Assembly: GCA_036971475.1 (NCBI GenBank)
Contig: JBAIZL010000001.1
Span: forward strand, 206,470,841 to 206,534,840
Direction of reading: 5' to 3'
DNA length: 64,000 nucleotides
Source: Prosapia bicincta
Taxonomy: Eukaryota > Arthropoda > Insecta > Hemiptera > Cercopidae
Every line of letters starts with the position of its first letter. Positions within the stretch are counted from its first letter, which is position 1. The position numbers were made by a program, and so were the translations under genes. The notes under the pieces were generated by a model. That model had not been told where the DNA came from, made no database searches, and worked only from the letters and a program-made list of their open reading frames with translations. Below are positions 34,991 through 46,818 of the stretch, one piece after another.

Positions 34991-36481
34991 CGTGCGTTAT
35001 GAATATTGAAATGTCAATTCCTTAGTGTAATTTCTAACTAGAAAACCTACCTTTGGGTGTCGCGTCTGTTATGCTAGAAGATTTCACCTGATGACTGTTT
35101 AATGAGTCGACGGATAGGCTTACTGTTAAACTTGTTACAACTATGAATTCCGAACCACTTTAGTTTTGATATAACTGAAGATCTAACGAGAAAATAATTT
35201 TAAAAATAAATGACAGAGTGAACTGTACGTAACTATTTGTCTTTATTAAGTATTACGAGAAGGAGTTGCATATAAAACTTATTAATGTTAGTTAATGAAT
35301 AGGTGAATATATTATTCTTATCAGTTAATCATTTTTATTTTTTATTTTCCCCACTCAGCACTGGAAATCACAAAAAATGTTAACTTTAAAATTGAAACAA
35401 TTAAATTTTGGTCCTTCTGTATAAACAAAATAAAAAACATTACAGTTTTTATTTGATCACTAAATTAATTTAGCTCTTATTAAAAAAAGCCTGCATTGAA
35501 ATAGAAATATTTCTAACTCTTTTATTTACATATTTGAACGGCAATGTCAACTCTTTTAAATGTTAATCTGCTATGCTAGGTTTATTTTTCGTTGTATTCA
35601 ATTTTATGTTATTTCTCTCAATGTTTCAATGATAATTGTTTAGCTATAGCTACTAATCTTTTATTGGAATTGATTGTTTCTTATATTTGATTGTTCTTAA
35701 CAAAAATAGCTGGCAACGGATTGTTAGTTATAAAAGCTTTATTGTTCATCCGTCACTGGCGAGGAAAGCTTGTGTGTCGAAATATGAATGAAAAATTGTT
35801 TTAAAATATATTGTTAGATTAGAGTTATTGTTATTAGAGTAACCTAATGGTTAGTAACAGTTTAAACAGATGTATTTTAAATATCGTATAGAAAAACTAG
35901 GGGTCATGTTCTCTTGTTCCATATGTGTCTCACTGATATTGTTTTTCTAGATGGCATTTCCCAGAGGTTTGTTTGGATTCAAGCCTCTCTATCAGGTTTA
36001 TACCCTACCAAAATATCACCGTAAATAAAATCAAGTCATTATACTTTTTATACAACTTTTAACTAGATCACTTTCTTTTTCCTAAGCAAAAGAGGTAAAT
36101 ATAAATTTGCACTAAATAACCAATGTTTCGTATTGTTTCCTTATTCATCCTGTAACTTATCTTGTAACCAGCAATAATCTCACTACGTGACGTGACCTAA
36201 ATCCCTCTCTTCTGTGCTCCATCTATCTGAACCTTTTCACCCTGGCTACTTGTGTTCACTTTATACTCGGTGCGATCTCTTGCCTTTCATTTACATAGCT
36301 TTAGTCTGTAACGGACTAGGTTACTTGGGAAATGAAAATATAAAGTTTTAAATTACATAGTTATACAATTTATTAATCAATGGCCAATTACAATAGAACA
36401 AAAGACAGCAATGTGTCGAGTAATTTACTTTTAATTACTGCTAGTTATTCCATACATTTGAATTACTTATTGAACTTTAAA

Positions 36482-36483
<2 letters not shown>
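34991..36483. other. Stretch without a recognisable gene
   Basis: AT-rich DNA with no supported feature. Confidence 0.5.

Positions 36484-36527
<44 letters not shown>
36484..36527. repeat. (TA)n microsatellite
   Basis: About 22 TA units. No hairpin element is recognisable next to it. Confidence 0.97.
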
Positions 36528-36530
<3 letters not shown>

Positions 36531-36925
36531 CAAGATAGTAACTTAATATTTTCAATTGAATTTTTAGAAATGAATATTCAAAGGACAATTTCTACCGTTC
36601 ACGTGTTAACCGTTTATCATTTAAAATTCAACTTAGTTAACATTAAAATACATTTTCTTTATTATTATCTAAAACGTACCTGGTTGTGCACTAATAAAAC
36701 ACTTTAAAACATATTAAAGATTGCCCATGGCTTTTGGAATCACTAAACACTTAACACATCGCTCTTGCAAATCCGCGCACTTAAACAAAAATTATATAAA
36801 CATTTACTCGTTTGAAAAACATAAATTATCGCTTCTGACTTCTTCTTTTGTTGCGTTAATAGAAATTTGGTACCGGCCTTGACATCTTAAATTTTGAATA
36901 CTGGAAGCTTATAAATTTCTAAGTT

Positions 36926-37234
36926 ATGTCCGAAAGTGCCATACGTCCGTCTCGTTCAAAGACTTTTGGAGAAGTGGGGCTTCTGAAGGTGCAAGCCAAC
37001 GGAACTTTCCCACCCTCGATAATTATTTCGAATTTTTCGATTGGTGCATTGGATTTGGCGATATCAGACCATGCTTGCGTCACATGGGGTGATGTGGTAA
37101 TTGGGCTAAGTTACTACTCGTACGATATTTTACATTTTTACCCACTGGGGGCGCTACTATCTATGCTAGCTTTACAAAGTGCACCAAGAAACAAAAATTT
37201 TCTTTTATATTGGAACGATATAATTATTAAATAA
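36926..37234 (+). CDS. Unrecognised open reading frame
   Basis: A 102-codon frame, MSESAIRPSRSKTFGEVGLL onward, with a GC-richer middle (SNFSIGALDLAISDHACVTW). No domain, no repeat neighbours and no convincing splice sites. Possibly the remains of a transposon or a small intronless gene, but chance is not excluded. Confidence 0.2.
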   Translation: MSESAIRPSRSKTFGEVGLLKVQANGTFPPSIIISNFSIGALDLAISDHACVTWGDVVIGLSYYSYDILHFYPLGALLSMLALQSAPRNKNFLLYWNDIIIK

Positions 37235-37598
37235 AAATCAAATATATAAATGAATTTATATGTAACACCTTATTTTTAAGAGTGTTACAAGTCGTAACTC
37301 CTATGTACTCTCTGCTTGATCACACTCTTTGTTCATGCTTATAAGTTTCTATTATGTATGTATTTATTAAAGTTTGTAAGAACACAATATTTCGCTGCAT
37401 GCTAGAGTAAGCTGGAAAACAATCTATTTTGAAAATAAAAAAAACAATAGTCAGTCAGTCTCCTGCTGTTTAAATAAACCACGCACATTAGTGTAACATT
37501 TTCATATTCCTTACAATCACTATAACGTCCTATCAGCATGCTAGAAACCCATTATTAATTTCCGCCCGTTGTATAAATGCCTATTCCCTTATACTTAC
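37235..37598. other. Stretch without a gene
   Basis: AT-rich. If the minus-strand exon at 37599 is real, this is the start of its downstream intron. Confidence 0.4.
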
Positions 37599-37698
37599 CT
37601 GCATCCGCTATTACGGCATATAGTCGCAGCATAACCTCAGGGCATAGCTCTTTTTCAGATTGTCTATGTGCAACAAAAACCTTTCTCCAGGAGAAAGC
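37599..37698 (-). CDS. Candidate internal coding exon, 100 bp, unknown protein
   Basis: The minus strand shows an acceptor (TGTCTGTATCACGCTAG just before 37698) and a strong donor (GATGCAG|GTAAGTAT at 37598). Between them one frame is open: AFSWRKVFVAHRQSEKEL, then CPEVMLRLYAVIADA and one leftover base. Composition is balanced, unlike the AT-driven frames around it, and an in-frame TAG lies exactly at the acceptor. The helical, charged peptide suggests part of a larger globular protein; I cannot name it. The acceptor's pyrimidine tract is weak, the donor is near-consensus. If real, a minus-strand gene with large introns crosses this part of the window. Confidence 0.48.
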
Positions 37699-38330
37699 CT
37701 AGCGTGATACAGACAACATGATTCGCTTGCCGATTTAGGATTAAAGCTAAAATTGAAATATTATTCAGCATTTTGCGTCAAGATGTGTCTTTTCCAGTCA
37801 CATACAGAGTAAAAGTGCAGGCTTTAATTAAATAAAAGGTCTAGGGTTTAAACCATTAGGGTTCCATATCGTGAGTATTGCACTTACCGTATCGGCACGT
37901 GCATAAAGGCTTTTAGTTGTTGCATTCTTGAGTTCTTAAAAACATTTTTTATACTCTACATGTTCTATTCTCATCGGATATTATGCATATCTTTTTACAT
38001 TCTATGGATGTTATTTCAATGAAGTTATTTCGTATTGAGTGTCACTTTTGAGGTTGGAATTTTTTCAAAGAATGTTGTGAAATATTCAGTGAAGTAATCT
38101 TTTCTTGACTTCTGTGTGACCAAAAAAAACTGTTTTTTCGAAAATTTTTATCTCTACTGTATTTTTTTAAAGTTTAGTTTGTTACATTATCAGTTTAGTT
38201 TATGTTTTTTCCTTTATGATTGATGTTTTTATTCTGACGTTACTGTAGTATTGTTGTCATTTAGAATTTTTGTTTGCACCTGAACATGTAATGTTTTTAG
38301 CAGGATTACCCAAAGATTAAAATATTGGTC
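37699..38330. other. Stretch without a recognisable gene
   Basis: Nothing recognisable apart from the acceptor of the exon to the left. Confidence 0.45.
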
Positions 38331-38823
38331 ATATTGTCAAAACCTATATAAATTTTGATTCTTTGTCTGTTGTCACATGTATATCCAGTAGCTTTTTCCC
38401 TGTCCGCCATATTGATCTATTATGTTCTCAATAAAATTTATCATTACTTATGTTGTATTAGGCATTGTTGTTGTTCACAAATATTACCTCAAAATGTCCG
38501 TAACAATAACGAGTTTACGTTGACGTAAAAGCTAAACCGTTATCGTTCCTTGAAACTACTAAAATTATTGTAATGGCTAATAGCAGAAAGTTAAAGTGCT
38601 CTTCAGAGTCACCATTTCCGGAAGGAAACTAGAGCAACGCGAATAAACCATTTTGTCGGTTTTATGTGCTCGGTCATAAAAACTTTGCTGCTGCACTACA
38701 AACTTCAATATATTTAGAAATTTATACGCTTACAGCCTGCAATGAATATTTATAGGACAAAAACAAAGTGGATACTGTATGTTTTGTAATAAATTGTAGA
38801 AACCTTTCTCTATTATTTTATAG
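38331..38823 (+). repeat. Dispersed repeat X, copy 2
   Basis: Homologous to 28765-29340 but without the (TA)n insertion and with a short internal deletion after GCTAATAGCAGAA. It is immediately followed by repeat Y. Confidence 0.85.
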
Positions 38824-38869
38824 GGACAACCACTTGGACTATAAACAGGAATCGTAAGTTGGTCACAAA

Positions 38870-39350
38870 TGAATAAGGGTAAGATTAAGATATGATTGTA
38901 GCATATCCGTGTCCATATATTTCGTTGATGGTTTTTTCTTTGAAAAGATGGTTGAACACCTTCGTCATTAACAAAGTAACAAAAACGTTAACTTTAAGGC
39001 TAACAAAAACATTTTTCATTGTGAGTTGTTATTGCTCTGAATTACACAGCTATTTATTTTACTTTTTCACGTTATTAAGACGTCTACTCGTCAGTAAAGA
39101 TATTGTCATTCAAGAAATGTCCCTCGGCTTTAACTCGATTTCATTAACCACTGGAACTCTCAAGTGGAATCTTATCACTACTTTTATGTTTTTTTTCAAG
39201 GATCAAGTCTCCCGATGTAAAATACATAGTTTTTTTCAAACAGAAGTTTCTTGGACCTCCAGTTCCGGAAGCACTACGGGTTTATTTCGTAATGCTGTTG
39301 ACAAAACTTTGTCTCACTTGCTAGACGAGGTCGTAAGATGTCCATGGAGG
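38870..39350 (+). repeat. Dispersed repeat Y, copy 2
   Basis: Homologous to 34495-34990. In this copy a 154-codon frame is open across the repeat (38892-39356); it is not preserved in copy 1, so I do not treat it as a gene. The X-Y junction here suggests that X and Y are parts of one longer element. Confidence 0.85.
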
Positions 39351-40234
39351 TTCTGACGATATTTTGTGTCTTATCGAGCACCTTGTTTCGGCAAAACAAT
39401 TATGCCACTCGTAAATTGTTGGCCTACTACAGAGATCTATATCGAACTTGTTACGGCTAATAGGTTGAACTCTCGTTTACCTTATCCTTCAACCCAAAAC
39501 ACACAGCTAACAAGCTCGGGTTCAGTGAAGACAGTCATCGTTAACGTAGCTACCGGTATCACTCGTTACGGGCAATTTGAAACTAGCAAACTTAGTCAAA
39601 GATGCAAAATTTGGCTGTTTCCCTGCGAAATACAATCTTTGTAGGTTCTTGCAATACATTATTCCGAGTGTTCCTTGTAAATAATCTCACTAATCATCCT
39701 GTATAATGTATCCAATAATATGTTAAGTATATAGTGGTATAATTATTTCTCATGGCATCCATTAGGTAATTATTTTAGAGCCAATTTGTTTGATTTTATT
39801 TATCTTCTACATGAGTATTTTCAATGTAAGTACATGAACTACATAAAAACTTGTATATGTATATTATTTTAAAACCTTCCATAAACGCAGTGGTATTGTT
39901 GAAAAGGAAAAACAGTAAGCCAGTCAAATATGGAGTAGGATATAATTACTATATTGTCATAATTGTTTCATAAATTACAGTAGATTATTTAATCTGCTGA
40001 TAAAATCCTCATTTTCACTCTAATAGCAGTAACAACTGTTGCTGGAATATCATCCAACACGGTTGCTATGCTAATTCACACTCCAGCAACTTTAACGGAT
40101 AGATCCAGGATAGATGACTTTAAGCGATTGGTTTATTCTAAATCAGAGATTTAAATTTACATAATAAATAAATAAAATTAACTTTTAAACAATTTAAAGT
40201 TCGTTTACTTCATACAAATAAATACCTACAACAC
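39351..40234. other. Stretch without a recognisable gene
   Basis: A 92-codon frame at 39366-39644 reads through GC-richer sequence without a recognisable domain. It could be part of the X-Y element. Confidence 0.4.
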
Positions 40235-40291
40235 TCATATATATGTGTGTGTGTGTTTGTGTCTGTGTGTGTATGTGTGGTTGTGTATGTA

Positions 40292-40323
<32 letters not shown>

Positions 40324-40384
40324 TGTGTGAGTGTGTGTGTGTGTTTGTGTTTGTGTGTTTGTGTGTGTGTCTTTGTGAGTGTGC
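40235..40384. repeat. Imperfect (TG)n microsatellite
   Basis: TG repeat with many TTTG, TATG and GAG interruptions. Confidence 0.95.
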
Positions 40385-40830
40385 GTTCCAATCCTAAGCA
40401 TTTTAAAAATATTTTAGAAATTCATTAATCAGACAATAAGAACAAATATATTTAGAGCTACTATGCAAGACATGCAATAGCTATTAAAAACACTTCTTAA
40501 CGACTTGAAAAGGTTAAGTAAACAACTAAAATCGTCTTTAGAATGGTCATTAAGGGTTTATGTCTTAATAACGAGGGTTTTACAAGTAGATTATTTACAT
40601 ATTTTTTTAAGGTTACGTTTTAATCTGCATTGTTACAACCCCTTGCACTTATCCCTTTTTCTCCTATTCAGACACAAACGAACTTTCTAATACCTTTTTT
40701 TTAATCTCTTCCCTAATCTCCATTATTTGTTTTATGATTTTTGTTATATATCAGCTGTGCAACTGACGTTCTAAGTTATCTAATAACTTCTAATTAATTA
40801 TAGAAAGTGATCGATTGTATATGACAGGAA

Positions 40831-40833
<3 letters not shown>
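40385..40833. other. Spacer without a gene
   Basis: Nothing recognisable. The 61-codon frame at 40505 has no domain. Confidence 0.45.

Positions 40834-40912
<79 letters not shown>
40834..40912. repeat. (TA)n microsatellite
   Basis: About 39 TA units, adjoining a fragment of hairpin family 3. Confidence 0.97.
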
Positions 40913-40917
<5 letters not shown>

Positions 40918-40966
40918 AATAGTTACTATCTGGAGTACATCCGTTATACATCCGAGTACATCCATA
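40913..40966 (+). mobile_element. Fragment of hairpin family 3
   Basis: GATGAATAGTTACTATCTGGAGTACATCCGTT corresponds to the outer arm at 26553-26583. Only about 50 bp are present, squeezed between TA and TG microsatellites, with a small internal duplication of GAGTACATCC. Confidence 0.75.
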
Positions 40967-40982
40967 TATATATGTTTGTATA

Positions 40983-41020
<38 letters not shown>

Positions 41021-41028
41021 TGTGTGTT
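40967..41028. repeat. (TG)n microsatellite
   Basis: Short TG array with TTTG interruptions. Confidence 0.93.
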
Positions 41029-42976
41029 AAAACAATTCTCTTAACTCTCAATAACTTTCGAGGACTTTAATTACGTGTCCACATTTTTGAGCTTCAAATG
41101 AGAACACCTAAATAAAAACGTGGAAAGTTTGCTCGCATATATATATTGTTTAGAAACAAAATATTATAAATGCAAAGACCACAATATACAAAACATACAA
41201 AAGAAAATGGTCAAAATTACGTTAGTAATTTGTAAAAATTTAAAAAAACATTTATAAACGCACAGATTGAAACAAATATATTAACGTTTTGCTCCACTAT
41301 AATTACTGCTTTGTTAGTCCTACAAAGTATTTCTTCTACGTTCAACATTAAAATTACAATTCATCTCTACAGCGTCTCTAGATTTAAACGTTTAGAGATG
41401 ATCAAGAAGTTTTCATTATTTGGGTTAGAATAATGATGAATAAAAGCCTTTTTATCTAGGTTAAAAGGCGACGATTTTAAAGATAATATTTTTAAAATCA
41501 GCCCGATTGGAAATCCACAGAAATTTCGAGGCCTTAGTGAGGGGTCAAAGTTTACACCGCTAAACTCCCTTTAAAATGTAATATGACCTCCTAATATAGG
41601 AGACTAGGTATAAATAGATTTTAATATTGTTTCTCAGTATAAGCTTGACATTACGTATAAATAATACTAGAATCCACTACTTCGAGGAGGAAAATCATTA
41701 TCGTTAATAGTTTAGTTATTATATAAATGTATATAGAGATTTTGCATTCCATGGAGAGCCATAGTTTCTAAAATAATGAGAAATAATGCTCTATGCTTGT
41801 TACCAGACATACATAAAATAGTAGTAAAGATTTGAGAATTACATTAGTATATTTAAAAGCGTTATAAAATAAAATAGAAATAATATTGCAAGCCATCTTT
41901 ACCCGAGCTTATAGTTTTACACTAAAACATTGAACGTATTGTGATGTGTCACACCTACCTATAGTAGCATTTACTTGGTTTTAGTGAACCTTTTTTGGGA
42001 GATTTATCCCAGGAGGTACGGTACGAAATAAATATAGGATCCATAACAGTGGCTATTAACAAACAAATAAGTAAGTGCTGCTATATGTAAGTTTGACTCA
42101 TTTTCAAGGGTTATTTTTATATAAAATAGAGTTTTCGTGTTTAATGGTAAATACGTAGAAAACATTATTTTTTTAGTTTTTCTTTTTAGGAGATAATCTA
42201 TTATAAATTTATCGTTTGGGAATGGTCGGAAAATATTGTGAGTATAAACAGGAATGAGGTTAGGACAAAAAGCCTATTGTTATAAGAGGGACTATGACAT
42301 CATGTGTGCATACATGAATTACCCCTACACTCCATGGGAGACACAAAGCTATGAAGCCGTAACAGAGATTTCGTGTACCTAGGATTCCATGATGCTGGAA
42401 GCAAGGGAAATTATACAGCTGAATGCATTTAATACTATCCGTACTTCATGTTAGGAAATTATAAATATTTTACACTTTGTATTGTATATTCTTAGCTACT
42501 GGTTTCATCACTTAACGTATTAAGTGACATCATTGGTCTATGTACTAAATCGGGAAAGATAACACAATGACTTCAGTAGTTCAGAAGTGATAAAATGACA
42601 GCTCTGTTGATATTGGAATAAGGAGGTAATAATACAAAACCCAGGCTGTAATGAAACGCGTTTGTTGTTTAATAATTGCACTACGGTGAGGGAGCTTTGT
42701 CACTTCGTTTCGTTTTAGTCTAACATAAAGAGAAGATACTTTGCAGTTCTTTAATCAACAGAATGGGAAATTGTTTAATGAAAGTCCTTAGAAACCCGGG
42801 TGTCTTTAAAACGTAGGGTTTAAAAAAGCGAGATCATTATCACTTATATAAGTAATTGTGCTTTTTTATTTTAATTTAAATTGCACTTTACGTTTAAAAA
42901 ACAAACATCCTATTCATGATACGTCCACTCCCTATAAATTCTCGTACATAAAGACATTGATACATACGTATATAAA

Positions 42977-42978
<2 letters not shown>
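41029..42978. other. Stretch without a recognisable gene
   Basis: AT-rich DNA. A possible 48-bp mini-exon at 42190-42237 (strong acceptor TTTTTCTTTTTAG, donor ATT|GTGAGT, open frame EIIYYKFIVWEWSENI) is too short and AT-biased to support. Confidence 0.4.

Positions 42979-43022
<44 letters not shown>
42979..43022. repeat. (TA)n microsatellite
   Basis: About 22 TA units with no recognisable hairpin element beside them. Confidence 0.97.
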
Positions 43023-43025
<3 letters not shown>

Positions 43026-43250
43026 CTAGCAACTCTATTTTCTTGTAGTGACTTATCATTTACATTTGTAGAGATCAAAAAAATCTTATGTTGTATATTG
43101 ACCTGTCGAATAGCGATAGTTTATTAAATAGGTCTAATAGTACTCTCATTTTCGAGCTTTAATAGTCTCCGAAGTCTTGAAAATGAGAGTACTGTAATTA
43201 AAAACCTCCCGAGAGTCAACAAGTAATTATCCTTGTTCAAATATATTAAA
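43023..43250. other. Spacer with a short inverted repeat
   Basis: GTACTCTCATTTTCGAGC (43140) and CTTGAAAATGAGAGTACTG (43176) form an inverted repeat of about 17 bp around AATAGTCTCCGAAGT. Possibly the trace of a hairpin element. Confidence 0.6.
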
Positions 43251-43800
<550 letters not shown>

Positions 43801-46566
43801 GTTTTTATTTAAATCACCCTTCTGAATAAATACTACTCGGTATTTTATTCGTATTTTGAATATTTTTTTATAAAACATACACACTACTAATCAGGTCTGC
43901 GATCGGCGTTTTAGATTACTCAAGAGGTTCGTGTATGTTTATGCTCATTACTGAACAAATAATGAAAGTTTCTTACCTAATACAAATTACTTACAGCGTC
44001 TACTCTTATTTATGGCCAAAATTGTATTTTAAGTTTTCCAAACATTTCAGTGATTATTATTTATGGCTTTTAAAATGTTTTACTTTTAGTCAGAAGTTTA
44101 AAAGAAACACTTATATACATCGATGACTCATATACATCAGTACCCGTTAGTCTTTAGTCCATTTGGGGTAAAACCCTCTGGTGTTTCCTAATAAACTTTG
44201 CTACTTAGGCTACAATTTTAATTTTTAATGATTTGAAGGTTATTCAGAGTTGTTTAGTTTTAGCTACATCCACTTGAAATATAAATATATGTATCTTAGC
44301 CACACTATATTACTTTATATTAGATAAATTAACAATATTATATGTTCTAATTAAATTGCATGAATATTATACTTCTGTTAATATAAAAACATTTTTTCTA
44401 AATAATTAAATACGTGTTTACTTTAGAGACTAGGTTGAAGTGAAATAGAGACAAATTAAGCTGGAAGTCAAAGTCTTTACAAATCGACGAGACAGAGTAA
44501 TATAGTCAACTTTTGCAATATATATTAATTGTAGAGAAACAATTTCCTCTTCTCATTTCTTTCACTTAACTTACCAGTGTAAATTTCCAACCCTTGCAAT
44601 CTCGTCTGCGACACGTGCAACACTTCTTCTCTGTCAACAAGTAACCGCTGCAATATAATTTTTACGGCTGGTTGTGATAATAGAAAGTTTAAAGAATAGA
44701 AACAAGATTTTGAGGTCTTGCTTTTAATTTAATATTTTTTCCTTAGTAATAATGTCTCCAAAATGTGTAAATATGATTTATGTGTGACAATCTCGTTGTA
44801 CTTTGACTTCACATTTCGTACGTTTGCCTGAAATGGGAACTAACTAGGGTAACCTAAACATGGGTAAATGTTAATCAGACTCTGATATTGAATTGAATGA
44901 AGTTTGTATTAAAAAGCATAGCCTATTGCAACTAGATAGAGTAACTTTAAGCTGTTTGAAGAATAACAAGATTCTGAGATATGTGGAATTTTACTTAGCT
45001 AAACAAAAAATGTACAAAATTAATTATGATAATTGAAATTGAGTAAATGTTAGTATATATATTATGAACATTCGGCTTTTGATAATATTAGAAAAGATTA
45101 GGGTAGATATAAATAAATAAATATATATATATATATATATGAGTGTGTTAATAATAATAATTATACAGATTTAATAACGAAACATATTCTGCACTATTAA
45201 TCTGAAACTAGATAGGCAGATTAAGTGTAATTTCAGGTTAGATAAAACTTAAGATGATACATCCTGTAAAATAACAAGCAAATTATAATAACTTCTAATG
45301 TTAAATAAAATATATTATATTTTCCAATTAGCTCGGTTTTCATTGAAGATAAAATAAATTCACTAGGTATCCAATTGTAGTCTTTAAGTCAAAAGTGTCT
45401 CTCAAGGATTTCACTACTCAGAACGGAACTTAAAAGGCCTATAGGAGGCTAATTGATTGGATCCCCTGAGAGGTTTATTCCTTGAGTTACAGGTCTCGAA
45501 CCAGGGTTCGGAGTCAAGGGATAAACCATTACTTTCTTGCGGACGAGAAAAGGTCTTCGAGGTGAGGAATGTACAGGGGTTAGCCGGAGGACATACAGGG
45601 TAAGGCAGAGTGAGGTAAGGTCCGTTAGAATGCGTTACTATCAGAATAGTATAAATTGTTCTCCCCTAGTTAGGGAGTTCTAAGTAAATGAAAGTAATTG
45701 TGAATGATATAATTTATTTTAAATAAAAGGGTTCATCTTGAATTTTTTGAAGGTGTTAGTAAGTTATAAAGGAAGGTAAAATATATTTAACCTAACCATA
45801 TTTCCTTTACAAAGCTGTGCAGTTAACTAAGCTCTTTCTGTATACCTAGAAAATTAATTAGAATTTTCAATCTTCCTCCTTTCTAAATGTAAATTTCCAA
45901 TTTGACTGATATTTAGGATAATATGGTCTATCTCAATTTAACTTAACTTTCATAAAGATTTTATCAACGTCTAGTGACAGTTAAGTATGAAAATGTCCTA
46001 GACTTTCATTAACGCAATCTATATTATTTATATTTTTCCACATTTTCCAATAATTTAACATAATTAGAAAATAATTGCTGCCATAGTCAGATGTACTATG
46101 ACGAATTATTTATAAAATTATTTACATATTCTAAATATTTATTATTAGATATTCTAGATTTTAGAACCAGAATCAGTTAGGTAGTTGGTTTTTAATATTA
46201 TCAAAGAAATAAGACCTATGGATTGTCCGTCACTGCGTAACACTAAGAGAAGATGGTAAGTGTACAGTTCGGTCCACCTAACAACACACTCTGCCTTGAG
46301 AAGATTTTCTCGAGATTTTTCGTGTACTACTACCTCTTATAACATGTTACATAATCAGGATGTTCTGTACATTAACGGCGTCTGCATCCGATATGTCTAC
46401 ACATATTGCAAGAGTATTATTTATATACAGACGCTAATTCACCATCGAATTTATCAAATATCAGCCGTCTCAATATCACCCAAGAAAGTGTCATGACAGT
46501 CCTTTACATGTTTAAAGGAAAGTAATTATACTGACCGTCTTCCTCCCTTCTCGTCTACTTCAATCG
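43801..46566. other. Long stretch without a recognisable gene
   Basis: AT-rich DNA with a short (TA)n at 45121-45140 and a GC-richer patch at 45430-45640. The patch contains GGTTCGAGACC on the minus strand (45488-45498), which resembles a tRNA B box, but no A box or cloverleaf fits. A possible 5' exon ends at 46254 (MDCPSLRNTKRRW up to ATG|GTAAGT), unsupported. Confidence 0.4.
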
Positions 46567-46818
46567 TTGAAGGTCAAATACACGGTTACGTGGTCCGCAC
46601 TGAGGGCACTTCAAGGTCATTTTCTGTCACTCACCAAGGAACAGCTAAACTGGCACTTTCACATATATGACAGTTTGCTATATTATCGCAACAAAAGGGA
46701 TTTAAAAGCTACACGTAAAGCGTACAGTGTTGTTAGCGGAGACACTAAGTTGGAGAACTCTAAAAAACCTCAGAGGAAATTAGCAATATTTTGTAAATGG
46801 AGGTTTATCTGTAGTTAA
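46567..46818 (+). CDS. Unrecognised open reading frame
   Basis: An 83-codon frame: MKVKYTVTWSALRALQGHFL ... LTKEQLNWHFHIYDSLLYYR ... KAYSVVSGDTKLENSKKPQR. Residue use is balanced and it stands out from the AT-rich surroundings. No family is recognised. The minus strand offers a competing reading with donor CTTG|GTGAGT at 46637, so strand is uncertain. Confidence 0.22.
   Translation: MKVKYTVTWSALRALQGHFLSLTKEQLNWHFHIYDSLLYYRNKRDLKATRKAYSVVSGDTKLENSKKPQRKLAIFCKWRFICS

Noticed and set aside
38892..39356. 154-codon open frame
   Set aside because: It lies in dispersed repeat Y; the homologous copy at 34.5-35.0 kb does not keep the frame.
42190..42237. 48-bp mini-exon with strong acceptor and GTGAGT donor
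   Set aside because: Too short, AT-biased peptide and a non-consensus T before the donor; expected by chance in 64 kb.
42653..42662. GAAACGCGTT, resembling a hammerhead 3' strand
   Set aside because: No CUGANGA-like strand or stem upstream.
45480..45640. tRNA-like B box (GGTTCGAGACC, minus strand)
   Set aside because: No A box at the right distance and no cloverleaf; no tail or repeats pointing to a SINE.
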